Shown: positions 34,869 through 60,100 of the stretch, one piece after another | Numbering within the stretch: position 1 is the first letter of the stretch | Layout: each line of letters starts with the position of its first letter | Position numbers and translations under genes: made by a program | Assembly: GCA_000469685.2 (NCBI GenBank) | Contig: LS997563.1 | Location: forward strand, 45,585,151-45,649,150 | DNA: 64,000 nucleotides | Origin: Haemonchus contortus | Taxonomy: Eukaryota > Nematoda > Chromadorea > Rhabditida > Trichostrongylidae | Direction of reading: 5' to 3' | The notes under the pieces: model-generated | The model's database searches: none | What the model was told of the DNA's origin: nothing | The model's input: the letters and a program-made list of their open reading frames with translations, nothing else

Positions 34869-35093
34869 TTAGTTCCTGGACATTTGAGCGCCGAGAGCAT
34901 TCGATTTTTGGGTTATACTTTTTCGTGCGCTGTATCTTAAATGTGCCAGGGACTTTTTTCCGCGATTTTTGATGGAAAGCGCATTTATTACAATTTTCCT
35001 TTTTATTTTATAACTTAGTTTCTCGGGCTCTACGGGATAAACATCAAACCTACTGCGTGTATTCCAGCGGACGTGAACGTCTTCGGCTTTCAA
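34869..35093 (-). other. possible MSP-like domain fragment
   Basis: The frame contains FDVYPVEPEKLSYKIKRKIV and then INALSIKN. In spacing and hydrophobic pattern this recalls the start of a major-sperm-protein/VAP fold (P..L.F......I....I.N). A single-base frame change after NRGKK would continue as VPGTFKIQRT, again MSP-like. No intact domain can be read. It is upstream of the tandem duplication on the same strand. The assignment is weak. Confidence 0.22.
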
Positions 35094-35238
35094 ATCTTCT
35101 ACTTCAAATTCATCCAGACCATATCAGTTTCGATACTTGATATCACTCCATAATCGTTGGTATCATCTGCTTTCCGGAACATCTTTAATTCTGCTGCCTT
35201 ATCCCTGATTTTTCAATTATCTTATCGTATTAACCGGA

Positions 35239-35537
35239 CGGAGGTGGTGTAGTGGCAAGTGACGCACTATATCACACGCACGGTCAGGGGTTCGAATCCC
35301 GGATCGATGCCCGCCTAGGCCAACCAAGCCTTCCGTCCCTCCGGGGTCCGTGAATTGGTACCAGACTTATCTGGGAGGATAAAAGCACTGACTTGTACAT
35401 CGGCTGGCCACCGCAAGTCATTGTATAGGCCACATACGCACTCATTACGCCACTACGACTCTGAATGGAAGTCGAGTGCGGGGGCGCATCCCTCAGACGG
35501 GATTGATTAACGCCAAAAAACTTTATCCTTTATCCTT
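35239..35537 (+). mobile_element. tRNA-derived SINE, best-preserved copy (299 bp)
   Basis: It has the A-box region GTGGTGTAGTGGCAAGTG, a perfect B box GGTTCGAATCC at about 35289-35299, the shared body and a (CTTTATC)n tail. It is flanked by TATTAACCGGA (35228-35238) and TATTAATCGGA (35538-35548), an 11-bp target-site duplication with one mismatch. The pol III boxes show a tRNA origin. The 3' half would be the part recognised by a partner LINE. Confidence 0.93.
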
Positions 35538-36091
35538 TATTAATCGGAAGTCATGTTCTTTCGAACTTAGAACTGCCAGCGAAAATCAAAACTATATCGC
35601 ACTACGACTCAACAGCTCTGATCAGCTAGCACTTGTGGGCTCCCTGACTCTTTTCTCTTTAGAGGGGTTGCGATGGAACCGATGGGGTTCATAGTTGTGT
35701 ACGCACTATGAGCGAAGTTAATTCATCAGAAAGGGTAATGCCTTGTTGCCTTGTCAAAGCCGAAGGTTGGATTATCGTATTTTGATAGCTTTTCTATGAT
35801 TCTTCATGAGTCTCTCATTAGCCAACCAAAAAGGAACACGCACACGGGCGGAAGTTTCTTGTTGCTCTTTCCAATAATAACCTGCGGCCCTATTTTGTGC
35901 CTTATCATATCGATTAACTTTGAACATGATAAATGTACTCAGCAAAGCTATATACATACATACATAATCTATTACTGCTTTCCTTTGAGCTCGAAATCGG
36001 ACATTTGTAAACAAAAAACAAAGTGAACTCCACTTTATTCAGTCCTTGACTTTCCTTTGCCCAATGAAAAAGCTTCGATATTGCTCCAAAA

Positions 36092-50617
<14,526 letters not shown>

Positions 50618-51256
50618 CTCCTCAACTCTCTACATTTAGAGAAATCAACGAATGTGATAATGCAACTCAATTAGGTTGAATTGCATATTTATACGGTTAA
50701 TTGGCTACGGTGGAATTAACGTTTACAAAATATGTGTTTGCATTGTATTTTTTATGTGCGATATAGTTGATCTATCGTTTACCCACCCGCATGCCCAGGA
50801 AACCGAAGAGCTTGTCTACTTTGGGCTCTGAGGGATCTCGCTGCCATTGAAGTGTGTAAAAAAACCTAATCACTGACTGATTCTCAGGCTGATTTTGCTT
50901 GCTTGACTGACGGGTAAGAAGTATCTGGGTATACTATAATTTCTGATTTGAAATCTTCAAACAGGCTGTAGACATCCTACGCATACTTCCTTGAACATAA
51001 TTCTCAGAAAAAACCTCTCATTAACGACTTGAGAGTTACTTTGTAACCTCAAAGCCTATCAAAACGGTAATCTCGAAATCTTCTCTCCATAGCCTGTAAG
51101 CTTGCTTTATCATCGAAAATTAATAGTGATCTTCTGAAAATCTGCATCGAAACGTCCTGCTTTGTTAAGATCACATGTGCATACTCAACGTACGGGTAAC
51201 ATACTAATATGGCTTACTGTATTGATTGTTGATGTAGTAATGTTGTTTAATTTCTA

Positions 51257-51262
51257 AATAAA
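51257..51262 (+). promoter_or_regulatory. candidate poly(A) signal of the channel gene
   Basis: This is the first AATAAA I see downstream of the channel stop (50615-50617). It implies a 3' untranslated region of about 650 bases. Confidence 0.35.
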
Positions 51263-51473
51263 GTCACGTTTACTGTTCTTGTTATTGTTGTTTTTCATTA
51301 GACGGGGGCCTCTGACACTGTTAACACAACATATCCCTTCAGGTTATCGGAATTACCAATCTGTTCCTGCTAAAAAAGTCGGATCAGATATTGACGTCTC
51401 TGGAAGATTGTTGGAACCACTGGTCGTACCTTTTTATTCAGCGCTTACTTGTATGAGTTATGTTGAAATGTAG

Positions 51474-51690
51474 AGCGGTGGTGGTGTAGTGGCAAGTGGC
51501 GCACTATATCACACGCATGGTGAGGGGTTCGAATTCCGGTTCAATATCCGCCCATGCCAACCAAGCCTTCCATCCCTCCAGGCTAGGTTAATTGGTACCA
51601 TACTCGTCTGGGAGGATAAATGCACTGACTTGTACATTGGTTGGCCACTACGATTCTGAATGGAATTCGAGCTCAGGTTCCCTCATACCT
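51474..51690 (+). mobile_element. tRNA-derived SINE copy, 3' deleted
   Basis: A-box region GTGGTGTAGTGGCAAGTGGC, B box GGTTCGAATTCC and the body as far as TTGTACATTGGTTGGCCA, then a jump to the CTACGATTCTGAATGGAA block. Confidence 0.88.
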
Positions 51691-51744
51691 TTACACTTTA
51701 TGCTAAAATTCACCAGCTAAACAATTTCCGTGGGCGTTTTTTAC

Positions 51745-51811
51745 CCTGTAGAAGCTGTAAAAAAAGGGCCAATGCTTTCCCTCGAAATTATCGTGAACTG
51801 TGCCTTTAATG
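51745..51811 (+). repeat. dispersed repeat family R, 3' terminus
   Basis: It ends AATTATCGTGAACTGTGCCT followed by TTAA, the family's right terminus, lying between two SINE fragments. Confidence 0.6.
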
Positions 51812-51857
51812 GAAAATCAAACCTTTATGGCTTCGCCAAGCTATAGTCGCGTTCAAT

Positions 51858-51960
51858 GTGCCACTACGATTCTGAAGGGAAGTCGAATGCGGCAGCACAT
51901 CCATCGGTCGGGATTGTTTGAAGCTCAAAGTCTTCACCCTTTTTATCCTTTCCATCCTTC
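51858..51960 (+). mobile_element. SINE 3' fragment
   Basis: It contains GCCACTACGATTCTGAAGGG, AGTCGAATGCGGCAGCACAT and the CGGGATTG block ending in a CTTTTTATCC tail. It matches the 3' third of the SINE family. Confidence 0.75.
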
Positions 51961-52031
51961 ACACTGCTATGCTTACAATTTGTTATAATAGAACCGATTT
52001 ATTAGATCGATGTTTTGAACAACTTGTACGC

Positions 52032-52134
52032 CTTCAAGGGCCTTCTGCGGTTCCACCAGTGCTGTCGTCGCTATCGATTCCGTGAACAACAGGGGATTCG
52101 CGAGCGCTGGTGGAACCGCAGAAAGTCCTTGAAG
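52032..52134. repeat. hairpin with 32-bp arms
   Basis: The arms 52032-52063 and 52103-52134 are inverted repeats (core TTCTGCGGTTCCACCAG) with three mismatches around a 39-base loop. The size resembles a microRNA precursor. No flanking duplication marks it as a transposon. Transcription is unknown. Confidence 0.75.
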
Positions 52135-52259
52135 ATGCCAAATTGTTCTGAACGTCGTCCCAATGAAGCGGTCCTACGAACTTGTACGGCAAAGCAATGT
52201 GAAACATTATGTAACATGTCTAGGTTTCGAGAAGACAGAATATGGAAGTTGTAAAATTA

Positions 52260-55200
52260 TTGTTTAGGAGTACTCAAGTACTAGTAGTACTACTCTGGGT
52301 TAAGTGACATTTCAACTCTTGCGGACTTCGACAGTTCTCAAGTTGTTAGCAACGGTCTCTGCTCGGCATACTGTGAAATTCTGATTTTGAAAACCAAAAA
52401 CTTTAACTGCTATAACTCTCAGGTGGATTTTCGAGGAAGGGACGAGTACGACTGGAGGGGACTTCAAGGGTGGGCCTATCTACTAAATTATTTTGCTTGG
52501 ATCTTGAGCAATGCAGTGTCTTTGGAACCATGTTGAGACGATCTGTTCTCTGCAGTGAGACCATGCGAATGAAGTTTTTATGCCAACAGTCTGTGGGATT
52601 GGGAGGATCAAAAGAACTTCTTGCGAAGGGTATCTTGAGGCGAAAGCAAATCAAAATTACTGATAGTCTCATCGAAATCCCATGCTCAAAACACTGCTTT
52701 CAAATAGAAGTCTTTATTCATCATTTCTATTAGCGATTTGTCAAATACGTGAAAGATGAGTGCAACTCCTCAGCCCTTGACCATGTGCTCTTTCTCAGCA
52801 ACCGAAGGCACATTGTTTCTGAAAATGATTACATTTTACTCAACTGAACTGCCAATGTTCAAAAGCTAATGACTACAAAGACACTTTCTCCTCATGTCTC
52901 AGATATTCTTCTCACAACAGATCTTTCTTTTTTCCGTCCTTTCTGCTTAAAAAGCATTACATATTCTTATAAAATGCATGAAACGGATCCTAATAGGCTG
53001 ATCATAATGCACTAGGTGGAAGGGGAACGAACAATAAGTAACCTCGCTCATGAAATGTATAGCTGATACAGTTCCTGAATGATTTCCAGACACATCGTTG
53101 ATTTACTGGCGTGGATTAAGCGCTTGTTAGATATGGTCTAGTTGCATTTATTTAGTTGCTTTGAAAGACGATGATTACATGAAACCTTGACCCGCAGCTC
53201 TGGCACCTAGCTTCACAACATAAACATCTATTCTCCTTGATCACTTGATTCCGTTTACGTGAATATTGAGGACATGGCTCGAAATATTCGAATTCGTACC
53301 CAGCCGATATAAGGACACCGAAAATCCCTAACTTCTTCGAGGAACACTGCTAGTGCTCTAAAGTCATCAATTGCAGCACATATGGAGATCTCTGTGCTCG
53401 GGATCACTCCAACCCCTTCCCCCTCGAAGAATCATTTCACTTCGAAAAAATTGGAGGCGACATTGTTCGGTGGATGGTGGGTGGCATGACAAATGACGCT
53501 CTATAAAGATGATTTTAAAAGCTCCTAAGTCCTCAACTGAAAAAACTCCAGAGCCATCTCGTTTTCAAAAAAGGATGTTTTCATTCGATGTCTTCATTTA
53601 AAAAAAAAAAATTCCAAATCGAAGAAAATTTTTACAGATCGAGGGATTCATTAATGTTTTGTTATCGAAAATGGCTTTAAATGATTTCTTACACAATTGA
53701 ACATGGAGTCTTGACGTTATGAAGAGCACCTGTTCTAGGTCTTGTCTCGAGATTAAGTCGACGGTCCTTCATCAGTAGGAATAAGGATCCAACGTTGGAA
53801 GACGTTGAAAAATGGCTGCTTTCATAGTCCGCTGTGCCTTCGACCGACCGTCTGCCGCCCTCTTCCCCCCTAGCATTGCCTCGTGGCACGCCGGCCGGCC
53901 GGCGGACTATGAAAGCAGCCAATGTGAACGTCATCTTTACGAAATGGGACAGTGCATTCAAAACTCCCATTAGTACCCAGGGAAATCAGCCTTCATTAAA
54001 ATTCGGTTCAAATCCCAAGGAAAACTCTGGTAATTAATGTCACTATAAGATTCCAGCACAGCATTGCTATCCATTTCCATAACCTCCTTTCCATCGACAC
54101 AGTTATTACTTACAAAATTATCAAATAAGTGTGATACGTGTCACAGTAACAACCTTGAGTTCATGTCTCCCATAGCCACTGAAAGGACAATCCGATCCAA
54201 TCCAGTGCCGATGCTACGTCCTCTCGTCTCTCCTGATTTACTCGGTTTCTGAAAAGAAGGAAGTGAGCGCAAGCTGGCAGCATAGTGAGGGGAGTTAGGA
54301 TGGAACGAGGCTGCGTAGGCAAAGAGGAACTACTAAAAAGTCGAAAGCTCTCCCATCCAACAGTCAAAGATCAATAAAAAGCTTTGCTGTAGAAACAACA
54401 TAACATGATAAACTGCAGCTAAGAAAACCATGCCAATAGAGCTTCAAACGTTTCATGTTCACAGACAACAAAGGAGAAAATCGGGAATGATTCTGGGCAA
54501 AATAATAGCAGTGGGTGAGAATTCAAAAATCTAAGTCAATCAAATGCACAGCAAAGGGGAAGGCTTTGAGAGCTGAAGCTGAAGCACCTTTTCCATGAAT
54601 CTTTCTTGACGATCTGTCGCACTCAGTAACTAAAACGCAATTCCATGAAGCTCTCTTTCGAGTAGTCGAAGGACGCCTCACTCCTCGTTTAAGCGAAGTA
54701 CTGAAGTACTGAAGAGCAGTCAGCTACCAGAGGCGCCCTCTTCAGTTCTAGTGCGCACCTCATAACTGACAACTCTCCGGTCGGCTTCAGTCTATCACGT
54801 CTACACCCTAACATAAACTTTGCCTTCCGGCTCTATCAGATGCAACTAACTGTAGGAAAAGTGACAGAGATTGACCTACCGCAGTGCCTTCCTCCGCACC
54901 TGTTTCCTATAAAATTGCAATGCTGAAAGTGAACTTCACTTCTTTGATCAATTGCATGGTTTCTTGTACTCTCTATCCTTCTAATCACTCAGAAAATTTT
55001 GCACCTTTTAAGGAGAGAATATTTTGACCCACTCCTAACTCAAAAGCTGTGAAGTAATCCATCCTGCTCGAATTATCATTGAGCTGCGCAACTGGCTCTA
55101 ATTTCATTTTCACTCGTGCGAAAGAGACAGGGCAAAAACTTAGTCGTTGAAAAAATAATTTTAGCCGGGACCACATCAACAGCTCAGCTCGCTACATCTT

Positions 55201-56330
55201 CCTTTGCTGTATCTGGCAGCGTTAGGGGAATATGACTGCAACCTACAAAGGTGTCAGTTCAGTTATTGTAGCTTGTGTGGCCAACTCTTCGTATATGAGC
55301 TCTTTTTCACCACTATCCTAGTACAGATACTGGTATTTCGCTGGCTGCCGCTGCTGGCTCAGCTCAGCTCGTTCTATCTTGATCTTGGTTGGGCTCTTCT
55401 GTAGTTGTATACCTTTCATCACCTCCCTCTATTGGAGCACTCAGTTGAGTGTATAAATAAATAAATAAATCTCATTGAGGTCAAGCACCAAAATCCCTGA
55501 AGTTCCCCACCCTCACAAGTATTCACGTCTTTGTGCATTTTCAAGGAGTACATGAGGAATGTTGACAAGTTACCGACTGAGACAAAAAAATTTCCATGAA
55601 CTGTGCCTTTGAAAGAGGCTCCGCTGATACTTACACGTTGAAAGGTAGTATTAAAACCTTATGTCGAGCCATAAAATGTCTCATTTAAGAAAAAGATCAC
55701 CTCATAAATCATGAACCCGCATCCGGTTTCGCAATATCGCACTGTAGTTGTACGTGATCGTTTATTTTTTGGTGAAATTGGCTGAAATGACAACATTTAA
55801 GATAGCTTTAGATCTTCATCTATTAGCGCATTGTTCCGAATCACGTCTATCATCCTTTAAAACGGCCACCTGAAGGCATCTTTTTTTGAATTTCACAGCT
55901 TGTTTTTTTGATTTTCTATGCTTTACGGAGCTGCTTTTGCATTGTTTGTCTCATGAACAATCTTCCAAATAACTGTTCTGAGAAAAGAAAATAACAAAAT
56001 ATTACAAGGATGAAGGGGAAGGTGAATAAAAGCGGGAAAGCTTCTCGAAAGAAGCATATTTTACATATTGTGTAAGGTGTATATGCTGAGAAAAAGCGAA
56101 ATAATGTGTGAAACTAGTGCTGAATTGGTGCTTAAATAGAGAAGCGCGAGTAGAGTTACCGATCAAGGTTATTTGAATAGAAGTGTTCTGCTGGAAGAAA
56201 ATGAACGGGGTTCTATTTTTGATTAACTTATCAGTAAACTGCCTCTTAGATAGGTAGAAGCTAACAGTTCGGCGCTCAAATGATGTGTTCTGCAAAATGC
56301 CTTCACAGTTTCTGCAAGTTCCACTTACTA
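52260..56330. other. gene-free stretch between the channel and the LINE
   Basis: Apart from the foldback at 53813-53921 and a short (AAAT)n tract at 55451-55472, I see no recognised structure. Frames at 52403-52733 and 54985-55179 have no motif. The latter was considered as a GPCR tail exon, but its acceptor is poor. Confidence 0.35.
53813..53921. repeat. small foldback element (109 bp)
   Basis: It has the inverted termini TGGCTGCTTTCATAGTCCGC and complement. The interior is C/G-rich, with runs of CCGGCCGGCCGG near the right end. A related, truncated copy lies at 62064-62145. No target-site duplication is evident. Confidence 0.8.
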
Positions 56331-56339
56331 CATTCCTGA

Positions 56340-57106
56340 AGTTATTTCTATGTTTGGAGTGAAGTGTAAGGCTTACACAGACGATATTTGGATTTACGCT
56401 GAAGTTGGCTGTGAAATGATATGGCAAAAATTGCATAGCGAATTTGAATGGAAATGAGCTTACTGTAGTATTTCCTACCTTGGATCTAGGATTTCATATT
56501 AACGAAAAACTTGAATTCCCAATACATTGTGAAGAAAGAAAAGAAAAGAAAATTCTATAATATATTCAAAGCCCTTTCATCAAATAATCCTAGAGCCCTC
56601 CTTGTTGCTAATAAACCTTATGTCAGACCAATTTTGGGGTATGGCACGACAGTCTACGCAGATATTCCGGATTCTGTATCTCGTGACCCTCTTCTAGGTT
56701 TGAAATCGCTACCATTCAGATGAGAATGAGAGATGTGATAATGGTCAGTAAATTACTCCGTGGCCAAATTAAGATTCGATGCAAAGATTTTTTTGTATGG
56801 TGCCGTCAATTGCCAGAGGAAACCAAAGTAAACGAAATTTAGTGCCGCTCGTTTAAATTTTAGGCACCCATTCTCTGTAAATCGCCTTGTACAATCGCTT
56901 ATAAGCGTGACTATCTCTCTGAATCGGCGAATGTCATGAAGCCCATCTTAGTAAAGTTTTCCAATAAAGCTCCAGTGAATTATATTTCTTAATTATTGTA
57001 TATTATGCTCTGTGTGTATCTTGCTGTTAGTTCGTTTCTGTTGCCTTTCGGCAGTCACATATGCTTGACGTGTAATGAATAAATAAATAAATAAATAAAT
57101 AAATAA
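56340..57106 (+). pseudogene. CR1-like LINE, 3' end with (AAAT)n tail
   Basis: This is a decayed reverse transcriptase of a non-LTR retrotransposon. The frame near 56352-56405 reads KCKAYTDDIWIYAE (a YADD-box variant). Then come LDLGFHINEKLEFPIHCEE near 56483-56530, FYNIFKALSSNNPRALL and KPYVRPILGYGTTVYADIP near 56610-56670, and RMRDVIMVSKLLRGQIKIRC near 56720-56780. This order is typical of CR1/jockey elements. It ends in a (TAAA)n tail at about 57077-57106. Frameshifts make it inactive. The tail lies 14 bases from a GPCR exon on the other strand. Confidence 0.85.
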
Positions 57107-57120
57107 TGCTCTTCACCGAC

Positions 57121-60100
57121 CTTGTTACCATTGCTGGTCCTGAAGAGAACGCAATTGTTGAGAGCGTCGAGTACTTCGCATCGAATTCGTGCATTACATG
57201 CAATGTAGATAGGAAGGCGGCAAGCACTGAAACGAGAAATAAGGATCACAAGAATAAAGATTGGCTTTGAAGAGAAGGAAAGCATGACTCCCAGCAGGAT
57301 AAGGAGCTGACGCGGTTCCTGAATACAGTGACCCCTAAAGGAAGAACCCGGATGCCTGGAGGAACATTACTATCGTCCCTAACTTTAAGCAAAGGGAGAT
57401 GCGAAGGAGTGGTCCTACTACTCGGGTTGATTGTGCATTGCGTACAAGTGTCCGAGGGCTTAGTCGACCCAAGATTGAAAAACGGCATCATGCAGAAAGC
57501 AGTCAACGGACGCCGCTATCATAGACAAACAGATAAACTGATAGGCAAACTGATGTGATGGAGAAGTACAGAGAAGAATTGTAGACTCCTATGTACCCGT
57601 CCTCGATTTGAAGAAGATTTCGACCGTCGTGAGCGAAACGTTTCAGAACAACAAATCTCCCTAGTGAAGGACACGTACGATGAGTCCACGACAGCAATAC
57701 TCATTCTCGAAGCAGTGGAGGTCGCTGCTGCGGTACATCACGGATCAGGCCTGAGCCCGTTCCTCTTCCTACTCTTACTGGATGTCATCGGAAGCGGAAT
57801 TCTGGACGGACCACTGGATCATCTTCTATGCCGATGACATCGCTCTGTAGTGGAAAACAAAAAAGAACTCCTGGACGAGCAGCAGAGATCACCGAAGAAG
57901 GCATCAAACAGTACTAGACTTTGGACATTCGAAAAAAGATCTAGCCGCTGATGGTAGGGCAGGGACGAAATGGAGGGAGTTCAGTGGCACCTCGTGCAAC
58001 CGACAGAGGCCTACAGTGTTTTACAGCAGTGAGGGACGACCTGAAACCAGAAAGAATAAAGGTCAGCTTCACTGCGCTTAAGTGAGGATGCTCAAATGGG
58101 CATGGGGTTGGGATCCAGTCAGAGAACTAGTGTGAGACTTAAAGCTTTTCATACGAACAACCCCTAACCACCTAAAGATGAAGAGCAGTGAGTACAATGG
58201 CACGGTTACATACTGAGAAGATCACAGAATCATCAAAAAAGGGAGAGAATGGAGCTCTAAGCTCGAAGGAAGCGACCGTAGGGAGTCCCTAAAAAGAAGA
58301 GTTGGGTTATGATCAAGAAGAAATCCGCCCACACTAAAGTAATGGCATAAGTTGCCATGGATAGATGAAAGCGTAGATGACCGACAGGAATGGCAGCCCT
58401 TGCGACGGAGCTAGCGGTGGAAGAAGAAGTATTGAATACATGTGGGCTTTTATCCTCGCAGACGAGTCTGATCTGACCATGCGTGTGTGATAGTGCGCCA
58501 CTTGCCACCACACTCTTTCCGGCACATTTCTCCTATGTAAGTGAACGGTACATAAAAAACGTACCTGGCTAACACTGTCAGTAAAGATACTAGATCAGAC
58601 GACAGTGTGTAGAACGGTCGCAACTGCTCTGACATGAGCGAAGGCTGCAAAGATTTGTTTCCAATCACAATAAAGGGCAATTATAATATTAAAAGTTGTA
58701 GCTCCTAACCTTGTCTATCAACTCCCAGGTGTAGACGATAACATTGAGCATGTTCGATGCAAGATAGGTGCACGTCACAAATACCAGCATTAGTGTTGCC
58801 GATCGAATGTTCTTCTGGAAAAGCAGAACTTCTAGAACACTAAAGGTCAGAGGAAGCATTAAAATTCAACAGGACGTCCTTTTGCTTTACTTGCACTAGC
58901 AAAAAAACTAATTTGGTGTAATGGTAAGCCTAACATTTGTCTGGGATTAAATCTCATCTAATGTTATATTCGGCAGCTCCACCGATTGGAACATCTACAC
59001 TCGTACGTTTCTGAATTAGGTTGGAAGAATCCTACATGAAAATGAATACGATTAATTTTTTTCCGATTAAACACATAACCACTCGTCTTCCAATGATATT
59101 TGATCCAGTGACACTTTACTTTTCAGTTTATAGTAAGAAGAAGAAGGGCCCGGAATTTTCTCCCCGAAAGCGGCGTCGCGCACGCCGCACCCGCCGCATA
59201 TCGCAGGATTGCAATAGAAAATTGGAGTGCGCAATTTGCGAGGTCAGGAGTCCTTTAATTATTTGAATTGGCTCGCCGCTCTCTTCAATTCCAGTGCGGT
59301 CTTCATCGTCCCTAATATAGGGGGAGTCATTCTAATTGATTAACTTTAGTAAACATAGAAACGAAAAAGAAACAAAAAACGATCAAATCTAGTAAAAAAT
59401 AAAGGCAATCAACAAAAAATTATAGCGTCGTATCGATTGGAGGGGAGGCGGGGTGAGTACGGTAATTGCAGTGACATTTGCCGCATGCCGCAAAGGAGAA
59501 TGCCGCAATCGGGGATAAGTTCCGTTACCCGAAGAAGAATGGCCCTCGTAGAAGCATGCCTTTGAACCCATGATTCATTCGCATATTTCTAAGAAGACGT
59601 CCCTCACCTGCACATGTCCATTGGTTGTTCATACATTTGCTCGAGCCAATGTATGCTAGTGAACCCTCCTCGCTCGAGGTTTACGAAATATACCAGTCCT
59701 TCCGCTTGTTGACTGACCTCATAATCAATCAGACCTCCAGATTCTCTATGCACCTGCCTGTATCGTGAAACTTCAATCATAACCCTTCGTACAGCACGTT
59801 GAATGACAATGGCTGTATGCTCATCCTGCCTGGGTAGAGGATAGCCTCTGAGGCGTGCGTCACCGCAGAAGGAAGCATAGGCAGCTCAAGGATGAGAACG
59901 GATACGTGTTCCTTGTCTTCTTCACTTATTCTTTGATGTTCTTGAAATGTCTTTCTAGAGAATACCAAGAGAAAACAAAGCCCGGAAAGTTTGAGTTCCT
60001 GAGTTTCCAAAATTGAGTTTTGAATGAATGTGATCAGCAAGATTTTGAGAAGTACCGAGCACGTGCTGAAGTTGACGTACATCCGCTTCCCCTACTTGAG

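Noticed and set aside
35239..35320. tRNA gene
   Set aside because: The A and B boxes belong to a dispersed SINE; the sequence does not close into a full cloverleaf with matching acceptor stem by eye.
54985..55179. C-terminal exon of the GPCR
   Set aside because: The acceptor is poor and phase-0 joining gives an immediate stop; no conserved tail motif.
56002..56436. 144-codon minus-strand protein
   Set aside because: It overlaps the region antisense to the start of the CR1-like reverse transcriptase and has no motif of its own.
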